NCBI RefSeq assembly: GCF_003312875.1
Contig: NZ_CP015163.1
Location: forward strand, 7,812,001 to 7,876,000
Length of the DNA stretch: 64,000 bases
From: Amycolatopsis albispora
GTDB taxonomy: Bacteria > Actinomycetota > Actinomycetes > Mycobacteriales > Pseudonocardiaceae
Direction: 5' to 3'
This document shows positions 1 through 8,466 of this stretch, piece after piece (position 1 is the first letter of the stretch; each line of letters opens with the position of its first letter). The notes below the pieces were generated by a model that was not told the origin of the DNA, did no database searches, and saw nothing but the letters and a program-made list of their open reading frames with translations. The position numbers were made by a program, and so were the translations under genes.

Positions 1-1
1 T

Positions 2-604
2 CAATGGAATGACAACGTTGTCGTGCTGCCGAACCAGGTCCCGGCGTGGCTGCTCGACCACGAGCGCCCGACCGCTGGCGACCTGGTGACGGTCGGCTGG
101 CGCGGTGGGGACTCCCACGGCCGGGACTTCGGCGAGCTGGCCAAGCCGCTGCGGGGCTTCCTGCAGCGCCCCGCCAGCCGCGGGCAGGTCGAGTTCCACG
201 CGATGGGCGCGGACTACACCCCGAGGGTGGCCAGCAGGCACGTCCGGACCCGGCACACCGCGTGGACCGCTGGCGTTGCCGACTTCCTGAAGAAGGTGGA
301 CTTCGATCTGGCCGTTGTTCCGCTGCGAGACACCCGGTTCAACCAGTCCAAGTCGGATCTGGCCGTGCTGGAGATGGCCGCGCTGGGCATCCCGGCGATC
401 ACTTCGGACGCAGGCCCGTACGCCACGGTGCACGGCGGCCCCAACATCCCGTGCTCGACCTCGGCGCAGTGGACGGCCGCGCTCGCCGAGTTGGTCGAGA
501 ACCCGGAGTACCGGGTGCAACTGGGCAAGCAGGCCCGGGAGTGGGCGGCCAGCCGAACGATCGAGGGCAACGCCCACCTGTGGGAGGAGGCGTACGAGCA
601 ATGA
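2..604 (+). CDS. Phage glycosyltransferase, group-1-like (5' end outside window)
   Basis: The frame is open from the first base, so this is the C-terminal ~200 residues of a longer protein. It reads as a GT-B fold, GT4-like glycosyltransferase: a segment VVPLRDTRFNQSKSDLAVLE is followed by AALGIPAITSDAGPY, the usual nucleotide-sugar binding region with an E at the end of the helix. The C-terminus (NPEYRVQLGKQAREWA) is also typical. It overlaps the next gene by four bases (ATGA), so the three genes to 1508 form one translationally coupled cassette. In actinobacteriophages such genes are thought to decorate virion proteins; that role here is inferred from location only. Confidence 0.75.
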   Translation, partial: QWNDNVVVLPNQVPAWLLDHERPTAGDLVTVGWRGGDSHGRDFGELAKPLRGFLQRPASRGQVEFHAMGADYTPRVASRHVRTRHTAWTAGVADFLKKVDFDLAVVPLRDTRFNQSKSDLAVLEMAALGIPAITSDAGPYATVHGGPNIPCSTSAQWTAALAELVENPEYRVQLGKQAREWAASRTIEGNAHLWEEAYEQ

Positions 605-834
605 TCAACGTGAAGTGCCATGACTACACGGACCACCCGGCCGGGACAGTCCACTCGTTCACCGAGCAGGAAGCGGCCCGGCTGCTCGAAACGGTGTCCT
701 GTGAGGATTTCGAGAACGGACCGCGCTGCGTGAAGGCAGCTCTCGACCAGGAGACCTGGTGCACGTGCCCGCGTGGCGCCAGCGGTCCGACGCGGTCCGA
801 GTTCGACGTGTACGGGACTGGTGATCGGGGATGA
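601..834 (+). CDS. Small hypothetical phage protein between two glycosyltransferases
   Basis: This 77-residue protein begins MINVKCHDYTDHPAG and has five cysteines, two of them in a CTC pair near residue 60. The ATG overlaps the stop of the upstream glycosyltransferase (ATGA), and its own stop overlaps the ATG of the next gene in the same way. That double coupling is the main reason to call it. I do not recognise the family. It has no signal peptide or membrane segment. Its position suggests a partner or modulator of the glycosylation cassette, which is inference. Confidence 0.65.
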   Translation: MINVKCHDYTDHPAGTVHSFTEQEAARLLETVSCEDFENGPRCVKAALDQETWCTCPRGASGPTRSEFDVYGTGDRG

Positions 835-1508
835 GCATCGCCGTCATCATCCCGTGGGGCACTGACCACGGGCAGCGTGAGCGTGTCTGGACGAAGCTCC
901 GCGCCGAGTGGGAGCTGACCGGCCTCGACCTGATCGTGGCCGCCGATCCATTGTTCCGGCGCCCGACGAACGCCGAGTCCGGCATCGACCGGCATCCGTT
1001 CAGCGTGGGCCGCGCCATCAACAACGCGGCCAGGCTGGCGCCGCCGGAGTACGACCGGTTCATGTTGTGGGGCGCGGACCAGCTTCCCGACCCGGGCGCG
1101 ATCGCCTGGACGGCCGAGCTGATGGAGCGCCACGGCCTGGACTGGGCGTTCCCGTACAACTCCAGCGCGATGCTGTCCGGAGAGGACACCGAGCGCTACT
1201 TGGCCGGCGAGCCGGTCGAGTGGGTCACCCAGACCACCGGCTGCGTCATGCCGGGCCTGATGCTCATTACCCGCTCCGCCTTCGACAAGGTGGGCGGCTT
1301 CGACGAGCGATATCAGGGCTGGGGCTGGGAGGACGTGGACCTGATGAACCGGCTGTGCCGCGATGTGCACCCGTACCGCTCAGAGTTCTACAGCGGGCCG
1401 CTGCGGGGACTGTGGCACGACAACGAGGGTCACGCCTTCCGGGACGACACGTCCGAGGCCAATCCCAACACACGGCTGTACTTGGACACGTGGGTCCGCG
1501 GACGCTGA
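831..1508 (+). CDS. Phage glycosyltransferase, GT-A / GT7 C-terminal type
   Basis: This 225-residue protein opens with MSIAVIIPWG, a typical GT-A N-terminal strand. Near residues 140-170 it carries the galactosyltransferase C-terminal signature GGFDERYQGWGWEDVDLMNR, where the WGWED core binds the acceptor and contributes the catalytic acid in GT2/GT7-like enzymes. The start ATG overlaps the preceding stop. It is the last gene of the glycosyltransferase cassette; the next gene is on the other strand. The likely role is sugar transfer onto a virion or host-surface molecule. The sugar and acceptor cannot be told from sequence. Confidence 0.8.
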   Translation: MSIAVIIPWGTDHGQRERVWTKLRAEWELTGLDLIVAADPLFRRPTNAESGIDRHPFSVGRAINNAARLAPPEYDRFMLWGADQLPDPGAIAWTAELMERHGLDWAFPYNSSAMLSGEDTERYLAGEPVEWVTQTTGCVMPGLMLITRSAFDKVGGFDERYQGWGWEDVDLMNRLCRDVHPYRSEFYSGPLRGLWHDNEGHAFRDDTSEANPNTRLYLDTWVRGR

Positions 1509-1514
1509 CGGGCG

Positions 1515-2153
1515 TTAGGACCGGAGCGCAATAAAGCGCGCCCGCGTTTTTGTGGTGATTACAGGGTCCTCGCGCAGAATAATGCCTTCTCTATCCCGCT
1601 CCCACCGTTGCCCCTCGCTATCATAGAACTGGTATTCAAGGGAAGCTGACGAGATGCAGTAGTCGACGATTTGTAGCACTTTTTGATCGCGATTCCCCTT
1701 GTTGTCAATGAACTTCGCTTCGGCCTCGCTCTCGGCATAGCTGACGACCCGTTGGAAGTAATCTTCGGAGAACTTTATGAGCTTCTGCGGTTCTGTTGTT
1801 GGTCCAAGATCACCAATGTCCCGCCAGTTGCCAAAGTGAAAAGCTTCGTCGCCGTAGTTGACCCAAACGCGGACAGCGACGTTGTAGACGGGTAGCGAGC
1901 CTGCGTTGCTGTAGAAGACCGCGAAGTCGTCTAAATCCCGGGTTACCCACATGCCGAAGCTGTAGGCGTGTCGCTCTGCGTCGCGTTGGGTGAGTTGGTC
2001 CAGTTGCTTCCTCTGATGTTCGTTAGTTCTCCACGCGGCGGTTGCCGCGATGATGGCGGCGATCAGGGCGATTAGTGCAATGACACCTGACCCGACCGAG
2101 GCCCAAAAACTGGCCACCTCGGTCCACTTCGGTTCTTCGGCTGCAAAGTTCAC
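1515..2153 (-). CDS. Hypothetical membrane-anchored protein, moron-like
   Basis: This 212-residue protein starts at a GTG (2151-2153). One strong N-terminal transmembrane helix (about residues 18-42, VGSGVIALIALIAAIIAATA) is followed by a short charged segment and a soluble domain of about 150 residues rich in aromatics. The DNA is visibly AT-richer than the flanking phage genes, and the gene is antisense to the virion operon. Both features fit a moron, a separately expressed lysogenic gene. Single-helix anchored proteins of this sort are sometimes exclusion or defence factors, but I see no motif that proves it. Confidence 0.6.
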   Translation of the reverse strand: MNFAAEEPKWTEVASFWASVGSGVIALIALIAAIIAATAAWRTNEHQRKQLDQLTQRDAERHAYSFGMWVTRDLDDFAVFYSNAGSLPVYNVAVRVWVNYGDEAFHFGNWRDIGDLGPTTEPQKLIKFSEDYFQRVVSYAESEAEAKFIDNKGNRDQKVLQIVDYCISSASLEYQFYDSEGQRWERDREGIILREDPVITTKTRARFIALRS

Positions 2154-2174
2154 GGCGGGACGTTGGTTCCAATC

Positions 2175-2195
2175 TGGCCTGCCCAGAGCAGGCCA
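2175..2195. terminator. Perfect 8-bp hairpin between two minus-strand genes
   Basis: The arms TGGCCTGC and GCAGGCCA pair perfectly around a five-base loop (CCAGA). It lies just upstream of the GTG of the membrane protein gene and downstream of the small gene ending at 2292. It could terminate or attenuate the minus-strand transcript. No T-run follows, so rho-independent termination is uncertain. Confidence 0.4.
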
Positions 2196-2291
2196 CGCGG
2201 CGAGCTACACGACACGCTCTCTGGCGGAGCCGGGGAGAGCCCTCGGTCCAGGCCCGCGCACGGGCAGGACGCGGAGGGCACTGCCACGTAA

Positions 2292-2456
2292 TCAGTTCTT
2301 CGGCTTAACCTGGGCGTTCCGCCAATTCGAAGGTGCGTAGATCGCAATCACCTGACGGTCTGCGCCGTAGACGTACAAGTGACCATCCGACACGTTGACG
2401 TCAACGCCGTCTTCCCGGTCGTCGGAACCGCTTGGTTTGGAAATCACGACTGCCAC
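2292..2456 (-). CDS. Small hypothetical protein, 54 aa
   Basis: The frame starts at GTG (2454-2456), preceded by an AGAAGGGG ribosome binding site about eight bases upstream, and ends at TGA. The product contains VISKPSGSDDREDGVDVNV and HLYVYGADRQVIAIYAPSNW, regular alternating hydrophobic and polar residues as in a small beta-rich protein, unlike the low-complexity text of antisense frames in this genome. No family is recognised. It sits just upstream of and antisense to the terminase gene, with the moron-like gene downstream. Confidence 0.5.
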   Translation of the reverse strand: MAVVISKPSGSDDREDGVDVNVSDGHLYVYGADRQVIAIYAPSNWRNAQVKPKN

Positions 2457-2531
2457 TGGACCGTCCCCTTCTGGCTTGAGCCTGCGGAAGAGAGTCGTCG
2501 CAGCTGATCAAGGTGTTACGGGTGGTGAGCG

Positions 2532-4037
2532 ATGTTCGATCTTGCCGCCTACCTCGCGAAGTTTGACCCGCGGTTGCTGGCCGAGCCCGAGGGCCGCCGG
2601 ATCTTGACCCGCCTTGATCCGCTGCTGTTCGCGCTGACCTACTTGCCGCACCACCTGCGCGGGCCGGAGACCGGTAACCAGATCACGTTCTCGGAGTTCC
2701 ACGTAGAGCTGGCCGAGCACGCGAAGCGGTACGTCCGGCCGATCGGCGGCGAGCCGGGACAGCTCCGAGACGCGTACGTCGCCCCGCGAGGTGTCGGTAA
2801 GTCGACCTGGCTGTTCACGATCCTGCCGTTGTGGCTGGCGGCGCACGGGCACCGGTCGTTCCTGGCCGCGTTCGCGAACTCGGCGACGCAGGCGATGGAC
2901 CACCTGATGACGTTCAAGCGGGAACTGGAGAGCAACCGGCTTCTGCGGCGGGACTTCCCGGAGCTGTGCACGCCTGCGCGGCGCCCGTCCGGGGTGACGG
3001 TCTCGGACAGCCAGAGCATGTACATCGCGCGCAGCGACTTCGTGTTCGTCGCGCGCGGCATCGACTCGGCGAACCTCGGGATGAAGATCGGTACCCGGCG
3101 GCCGGATCACCTGATCTTGGACGACATCGAAGGCACCGAAGGCAACTACACCGAGACGCAGAAGAAGCACCGGCTCGCGACGCTGCTGTCCGGGATTTTG
3201 CCGCTGAACGTGTACGCCTCGGTGACGATGGCGGGCACCGTGGCGATCCCGGGCGCGATCATCGACGACATCGCGGCGAAGCAGCGCGGCGAGGATTATC
3301 CGGACTGGGTGGACGACGAGGGGTTCACGCCTCGGTACTACCCGGCGATCGTGACCGACCCGGAGACGGGCGAAGAGCGGTCGCTGTGGCCGGAAAAGTG
3401 GACGCTGGCCTACCTGCTCTCGGTGCGGCACACGCGCCAGTTCCAGAGCCAGATGATGAACAACCCGATGGCCGCGGACTCAGCGTTCTGGACCGGTGAG
3501 GACTTCACCCACCGGTCCGATCTGCCGATCACGCACCAGCTGCTGACCATCGACCCGGCTGTCACGACCAAGGAGAAGTCCGACTTCACCGCGCTGGCCG
3601 TGATCGGTGCGACGGCGAAGGGGTCACGACGCCAATGCGTGGTTCGCGACGCGTGGCAGGTGAAGATCCCGCCCGGCGAGAAGCTGCGCGCCCGCGTGCT
3701 GGTGATCCTGGAGCAGTTCCCGGACATCGCCGGTGTGGTGGTGGAGACGAACCAGGGCGGGGATACCTGGCTGGCCATCCTGCACGGCCTGCCGGTGCCG
3801 GTACGCACGGTGCACCAGGACGAGCCGAAGGAAGTGCGCGCGGGATCGCTGCTGGCGAAGTACCAGCGCGGCCGGGTAGTCCACGAGAAGCGGATTCCGG
3901 TGCTGGAAGCACAGATGGTCCGGTTCCCGCTCGGGCACGACGACCTGGTGGACGCGGTGGGAACTGGCGTGCAGGTGTTCCTCAAGGACGACAAGAAGCC
4001 GCAGCGGGCCGCCGGCCGGTCGCGGGACTACGCGTAG
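2532..4037 (+). CDS. terL: Phage terminase large subunit
   Basis: This 501-residue protein is the ATP-driven DNA packaging motor. The N-terminal ATPase has a Walker A-type APRGVGKST at about residues 84-92 and a Walker B-type LILDDIEG at about 194-201. The C-terminal RNase H-fold nuclease starts at LTIDPAVTTKEKSDF (about 338) and ends with GHDDLVDAVG (about 468-477), supplying the acidic metal ligands. It is the first gene of the virion operon and lies ten bases upstream of the portal gene. No small terminase gene is seen beside it. The ribosome binding site (GGTGGTGAG) is weak. Confidence 0.93.
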   Translation: MFDLAAYLAKFDPRLLAEPEGRRILTRLDPLLFALTYLPHHLRGPETGNQITFSEFHVELAEHAKRYVRPIGGEPGQLRDAYVAPRGVGKSTWLFTILPLWLAAHGHRSFLAAFANSATQAMDHLMTFKRELESNRLLRRDFPELCTPARRPSGVTVSDSQSMYIARSDFVFVARGIDSANLGMKIGTRRPDHLILDDIEGTEGNYTETQKKHRLATLLSGILPLNVYASVTMAGTVAIPGAIIDDIAAKQRGEDYPDWVDDEGFTPRYYPAIVTDPETGEERSLWPEKWTLAYLLSVRHTRQFQSQMMNNPMAADSAFWTGEDFTHRSDLPITHQLLTIDPAVTTKEKSDFTALAVIGATAKGSRRQCVVRDAWQVKIPPGEKLRARVLVILEQFPDIAGVVVETNQGGDTWLAILHGLPVPVRTVHQDEPKEVRAGSLLAKYQRGRVVHEKRIPVLEAQMVRFPLGHDDLVDAVGTGVQVFLKDDKKPQRAAGRSRDYA

Positions 4038-4047
4038 GGGGTGACCA

Positions 4048-5562
4048 GTGTCCGATCTGGACGACGCCCTGAACGCGATGAAGAAGGCCCGGCCCGGGTA
4101 CGACAAGGCCAAGGCGTACAGCGAGGGCCCGGTGTCGGAGACGTTCGTCAGTCCGAAGCTGCGGCGCCTGCTGCGCGCCAAGGGGAACAGCTTCATCACG
4201 CTGCTCGGTGACGTGGTGATCGATGGCGTGGCGGACAAGCTGGAGATCACGGCGATCACCGGCCAGGACGACGCCCAGACTCAGGCGGTCGCTGCGGTGG
4301 ACGAGGCCAACAACATGGCCCTGACCCGCCCGGAGACCAACCGGCGCGCGCTCCAGTTCGGCGACGCCTACCTGTCGGCCTGGCCTGCGCTGGACGAGGA
4401 CGGCAACGAAGTCGCCGGGCAGGTCAAGGTCTCGGTGTGGGACCCGCGCACCTGCCGGGTGCTCTACGACCCGGAGAATCCGGGCGTGCCGAAGCTGGCG
4501 ATCTTCCGGTGGGAGGTGGGTAAGCGGGTCCGCGTGGACCTGGCCTACGCCGACCGCATCGAGCACTACATCTCGAAGTCCGACGGCGGCCGGGCCAGCT
4601 CGGCGAACGACTTCGTGCCCTACACCGAGGACGGTCGGGAGGCCGAGGAACCGAACCCGTACGGCGAGGTCCCGGTGTTCCACTTCCATGGCACTGGCCT
4701 GCCAGGCGAGTACGGCACGCCGGAGCACCGCCCGTTCTACGGCACGCAGGACAAGCTGATCAAGCTGACCGTTGGGCACATGGCTGGCGTGGACTTCAAC
4801 TCGGCGCCGCAGCGGGTGGCCCTGCGGGAGCTGGGCAGCAACTCGTCCGAAGCCGCCGAACTCGATGAAGACGACTTCGCGATCTCGCCCGACGGCGAGC
4901 GCACCACCACCAAGTCCGGAGAGGACGACCTGTCCACGCTGACCAGCGGGCCCGGCACGCTCTGGGACCTGTCTGGGGTGAAGGACGTCAAGGAGTTCTC
5001 GACCGGTGACCCGGCAGCGTTCCTGGACCCGGCGACCCATTACCTGCGCGAAGGTGCGCTGGCGAGCAAGACCCCGCTGCACCTGTTCGACCGCACAGGC
5101 CAGATTCCCAGCGGCGAGAGCCTGAAGACGGCGAACGAGCCGCTGGACAAGAAGACCAACAAGCGGCTGCTGTCGCTGGACGGGACGTGGCGGCAGTTCT
5201 ACCGGTTCGTGCTGAAGCTGCTGGGGCACGAGGACGCCACGGTGTCGATCTCCTGGGCGCCGGTGGAGTCCACCGACGACACGACCAAGCTGGCGCAAGC
5301 CGCGCAGCGCCGTGACGTGGGCGTGCCCCCGGCACAGTACCTGCGCGAGCTGGGCTACCGCGGCGAGGACGTGGACGAGTGGCTGAAGACCGGCGAGGGC
5401 GACCTCGCTGCCCGGGTGGAGCTGCTGGCACGGCTCGGCGATGCGGTTTCGTCGATGGCCACCGCGGTAGCAGCCGGGGTGCTGGACGAGTCCGTGGTGG
5501 CCGCGACCGTGGCGAAGGTGATCGGGGATATCGACGGCGGCAGCGATGACGGCGGCGAATGA
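4048..5562 (+). CDS. Phage portal protein
   Basis: This 504-residue protein forms the dodecameric ring at the head vertex through which DNA passes. Support comes from its place directly after the terminase, its length, and a portal-like layout: alpha/beta body, then a long helical region ending in KTPLHLFDRTGQIPSGESLK near residues 343-362 and a C-terminal acidic, glycine-rich tail. Start is GTG at 4048 with GGGGGTGA upstream. The 3' end overlaps the next gene by 17 bases, indicating coupled synthesis. Confidence 0.88.
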   Translation: MSDLDDALNAMKKARPGYDKAKAYSEGPVSETFVSPKLRRLLRAKGNSFITLLGDVVIDGVADKLEITAITGQDDAQTQAVAAVDEANNMALTRPETNRRALQFGDAYLSAWPALDEDGNEVAGQVKVSVWDPRTCRVLYDPENPGVPKLAIFRWEVGKRVRVDLAYADRIEHYISKSDGGRASSANDFVPYTEDGREAEEPNPYGEVPVFHFHGTGLPGEYGTPEHRPFYGTQDKLIKLTVGHMAGVDFNSAPQRVALRELGSNSSEAAELDEDDFAISPDGERTTTKSGEDDLSTLTSGPGTLWDLSGVKDVKEFSTGDPAAFLDPATHYLREGALASKTPLHLFDRTGQIPSGESLKTANEPLDKKTNKRLLSLDGTWRQFYRFVLKLLGHEDATVSISWAPVESTDDTTKLAQAAQRRDVGVPPAQYLRELGYRGEDVDEWLKTGEGDLAARVELLARLGDAVSSMATAVAAGVLDESVVAATVAKVIGDIDGGSDDGGE

Positions 5563-6703
5563 CCCTCGGCCCACGATCATCCAGGACCACGACGGCGAGG
5601 CGCTGTCGCTGGAGGAGGCTGCCGCGATCGCAGCCGCGGGACCCGTCCGCGAAGCGCTGAAAGTCGCGGTGTCGTGGGCGCACGCGGAGTGGGCTCGCCG
5701 GTTCCGCCGCCCGAGGGAACTGCAGTCCGGCCCGGCGTTCCAGCAGTTCCTAGGCGAACTGGTTGCGCGGCTGCTGGGAATCCAGATCGACCCGGCTCCG
5801 GCGCTGCTGGAGTACGCCGAACTGGGTCGCCTGCTCGGGATCGAGCAGGGCCGCCGGGAGGCGAATGTCCCGCCGGCCACCGGAGTGCCTGGGATCTCGC
5901 CGGAAACCCAGCTGGTCGTCGAGCACTCGGTGTCCCGCGTGCGGGAGAAACTGGCGCTCGCCCCGCTCCAGGTCGCCGGGCTGCAGCGGGGCAGTTTGCT
6001 GACGATCCACCGCGCACTCGCTCCGGCGCAGCAGGCGGCCAACATCGTCGAGCGGACCGCCCGCACCGTGGTCAACGCCGAGCTGAACGAGGGCCTGGCC
6101 GAAGTGATCGACGAGACCGGCGCCCGCGCCTTGTGGGTCGCTGAGCGAGATGCCTGCGTGGCGTGCCTGGCGCTGTCGGGGCACTTCGCGCGTAGCGGGG
6201 TGTTCAACTGGCGCCGCACGTTTGGCAAGAAGGCGTACCCGCCGACCGACGCGAGCGGCGACCAGGTCGAGCTGACCGGACCGCCCCGCCATCCGAACTG
6301 CCGGTGTCGGCTAACCCCGTGGATCGGGCACGACACGGCTGCCGCGCGGCAGCGCACCCACGACTGGGCTGGTGCCATCGCGGACGCACAAGCGCGGGGC
6401 GGCCAGGTGGCGGAGGCAGCAGCCCGCAAGGCCGCAACAGCGGCTGATCAGTCGGCCGCGTACGACTTGCCACGGGCACTGCGCCGGGAGGCGGAGCGCT
6501 CGATCCTGAACGGCTACGCGCTGCCCACCGAGTCCGAGGGTGTGCGCGTGCGCGCCGCCGAGAAGCTGCTGACCCAGATCGGCAGCGGCCGTAACGCTCC
6601 CAGCCCGAGCGGCTGGAAGGTTCCCGCTTCAGTCAAGAAGCGGGCCGAGCGCGCTCTCAAGCAGGGCACGTTCATCACCGGTCCCGTTCCGACGAACTGG
6701 TGA
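5546..6703 (+). CDS. MuF-like minor head protein (phage head morphogenesis)
   Basis: This 385-residue protein belongs to the Mu F / SPP1 gp7 group found inside many phage heads. The diagnostic C-terminal metal-binding motif is present: DACVACLALSGHFA followed by GPPRHPNCRCRLTPW, with His249 at the start of HPNCRC. These cysteines and the histidine probably bind zinc. The helical N-terminal half carries no obvious fused toxin or enzyme. Its location between portal and scaffold is the standard one. Confidence 0.85.
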   Translation: MTAANDPRPTIIQDHDGEALSLEEAAAIAAAGPVREALKVAVSWAHAEWARRFRRPRELQSGPAFQQFLGELVARLLGIQIDPAPALLEYAELGRLLGIEQGRREANVPPATGVPGISPETQLVVEHSVSRVREKLALAPLQVAGLQRGSLLTIHRALAPAQQAANIVERTARTVVNAELNEGLAEVIDETGARALWVAERDACVACLALSGHFARSGVFNWRRTFGKKAYPPTDASGDQVELTGPPRHPNCRCRLTPWIGHDTAAARQRTHDWAGAIADAQARGGQVAEAAARKAATAADQSAAYDLPRALRREAERSILNGYALPTESEGVRVRAAEKLLTQIGSGRNAPSPSGWKVPASVKKRAERALKQGTFITGPVPTNW

Positions 6704-6770
6704 TCCGCCCCGAGATGGGGCACAGGTGGCTCCGAGATGGAGCATTTGCATTCGCACGGAGGTAGCCGAG

Positions 6771-7385
6771 ATGGCTGTGAAGATGCTCAACGACCGGTTC
6801 CGACGCTTCTCCCGCGACACGGGAGGGGACGGGGGCACCGGAGGTGGCGGAGGCGGTACGAGTCCCGGGACGGCCAACGGAGACGGCAAGGACGGCACCG
6901 GGAGCGATAACAAGCCGCCGGAGTGGAAGCCGCCCACGCAGGCCGAGTGGGAGGACCACCAGCGCAAGTTGCGGGAGGCCAACTCCGAGAGCGCGGCGCG
7001 GCGCAAGAAGATCGAGGAGCTGACCAGGCAGCAGGAGACCGAGGCGGACAAGAAGGTCCGCGAGGCGGTCGAGGCTGCGCGGGCCGAGTCCAAGCCCGCC
7101 GTGATCGCCGCGGTGGCCGAGGCTGCGCTGCTGCGCGCGGATGCCAAGGCTGAGCGGCTGGCCGGGCTGACCAAGCTGCTCGACCACAGCAAGATCGAGC
7201 TGGACGGCGGCAAGGTGACCGGCCTGGACGACGAGGTCAAGCGCGTCAAGGCCGAGTACCCCGAGCTGTTCAAATCCTCGCAGGAGGAAAAGCCGAAGCC
7301 GGGCAAGATCCCGGCCGGTGGCAAGGCTCCCGCCGAGGAGGCCCGCACGCCCGGCGAGATCATCGCCGCCTCCCGCAACCAGTAG
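6771..7385 (+). CDS. Capsid scaffolding protein
   Basis: The 204-residue product has a glycine-rich, disordered N-terminus (about residues 18-45), a highly charged helical, coiled-coil middle (REANSESAARRKKIEELTRQ and beyond) and a proline/lysine-rich tail. This is the usual make-up of a phage scaffold, which templates shell assembly and then leaves. ATG at 6771 is chosen because GGAGG lies eight bases upstream; an in-frame GTG at 6726 lacks a site. It lies directly before the major capsid gene. Function is inferred from composition and order, as sequence conservation in this class is poor. Confidence 0.75.
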   Translation: MAVKMLNDRFRRFSRDTGGDGGTGGGGGGTSPGTANGDGKDGTGSDNKPPEWKPPTQAEWEDHQRKLREANSESAARRKKIEELTRQQETEADKKVREAVEAARAESKPAVIAAVAEAALLRADAKAERLAGLTKLLDHSKIELDGGKVTGLDDEVKRVKAEYPELFKSSQEEKPKPGKIPAGGKAPAEEARTPGEIIAASRNQ

Positions 7386-7473
7386 CACCCCGCGCCGAGA
7401 CGGCGCACCAGCCGCACCCGTGAGGGATGACGGCGTTTCTGTTGTCCCATAACGAAAGGAAGGGAGCAGCGTC

Positions 7474-8406
7474 ATGGCTGCGTCCACGTTCACCGGTGCT
7501 GGCTGGATTCCGGTCGGCACCCACCCCGACGTTCTGCAGAAGATCCAGCAGTCCTCGTTCGTCGAGCGCTTCGGCAACAAGGTCCCGATGGCCACTCGCA
7601 CCAAGCTGGTCCCGCGTTCCGGCGGTGTCGTGCTCGGCCGCGTGGCCAAGGGCGACCCGTTCGGCGAGTCCGGCGACGCCAACGACTCGGTAACCATGTA
7701 CGTCGACAAGATCGGCGGCGTCGTGCGCATCGACGAGGAGGACGTGGAGGACTCTCTGGCCGATGTGATCGACACCAAGTCGGTCGACGCGGCGGACTCC
7801 TACGCCCGCCTGCTCGACAACTCGGCCATCGCCGTCACCGCGGCCAAGGGCACCCACGGCTGGCTGTACGACTCGCTGTACTACGTGCTCACCCAGAACG
7901 ACACGGTGACCGGGTACACCGCGAACTCGAACATCACCAAATCGGCCACGGCGACCTACGACAACCTGTCGGCGACGCTGGGCAAGGTCGAGCAGGGCGA
8001 CTTCTTCGACCCGGCCGACACCGTGATCGGTGCCCACCCGGCGTTCGCGCAGACCCTGCGCGGGATCAAGGGCACCGACGGCCGCCCGATCTTCAACGAG
8101 TCGACCGCCGGTGTTGCTGGCGGTGGCCAGGGCGGTGGCCTGTCGCTGTTCGGGCACCCGTTCAACTGGTCCATGGGCCTCAAGACCTCGGCGGCCGGGA
8201 CCTCCGCGCCGATCGGGAACCCGCTGCTGGTGATCGGCAACCGTCGCTACCTGCAGCGCGGCGACCGCTCCGAACTGGAAGTCCAGTTCCAGGGGGCCGA
8301 CGAGGGCGCAGGGTTCCTCACCGACCAGAACCTGCTGAAGTTCCGAGCGCGTAAGGGCGTGGTTTACGGCGCCCCGGGCGCGTTCGCGATCTTCGAACTG
8401 GGCTGA
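7474..8406 (+). CDS. Major capsid protein, HK97 fold
   Basis: The 310-residue product is the shell subunit. Landmarks are an N-arm region, then PRSGGVVLGRVAKGDPFGES, the acidic strand IGGVVRIDEEDVEDS characteristic of this capsid family, a glycine-rich loop (GVAGGGQGGGLSLFG) and a terminal strand GVVYGAPGAFAIFELG. A strong AAGGAAGGGAG site precedes the ATG. Codon choice is very biased to C-ending codons, as expected for the most highly expressed phage gene. A strong hairpin follows immediately. Confidence 0.92.
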   Translation: MAASTFTGAGWIPVGTHPDVLQKIQQSSFVERFGNKVPMATRTKLVPRSGGVVLGRVAKGDPFGESGDANDSVTMYVDKIGGVVRIDEEDVEDSLADVIDTKSVDAADSYARLLDNSAIAVTAAKGTHGWLYDSLYYVLTQNDTVTGYTANSNITKSATATYDNLSATLGKVEQGDFFDPADTVIGAHPAFAQTLRGIKGTDGRPIFNESTAGVAGGGQGGGLSLFGHPFNWSMGLKTSAAGTSAPIGNPLLVIGNRRYLQRGDRSELEVQFQGADEGAGFLTDQNLLKFRARKGVVYGAPGAFAIFELG

Positions 8407-8411
8407 TCCGC

Positions 8412-8446
8412 AACCGAGCGCCCTGCAAAGAGCGGGGCGCTCGGTT
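8412..8446 (+). terminator. Strong hairpin after the major capsid gene
   Basis: Arms AACCGAGCGCCC (8412-8423) and GGGCGCTCGGTT (8435-8446) form a perfect 12-bp stem with an 11-base loop, six bases after the capsid stop. Placed here, it probably terminates part of the transcript, so that capsid protein is made in excess over the connectors. No long T-run follows, as is common in high-GC actinobacteria. Confidence 0.7.
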
Positions 8447-8466
8447 CTGGCCGGAAGGGGAGTGCG

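Noticed and set aside
2150..2347. A 65-codon minus-strand frame overlapping the gap before the moron-like gene
   Set aside because: Composition is Pro/Ser/Cys-rich antisense text and it conflicts with the better supported gene at 2292-2456.
3982..6429. An 815-codon frame antisense to portal and MuF genes
   Set aside because: Same composition artefact; the sense strand carries clear portal and HPNCRC motifs and ribosome binding sites.
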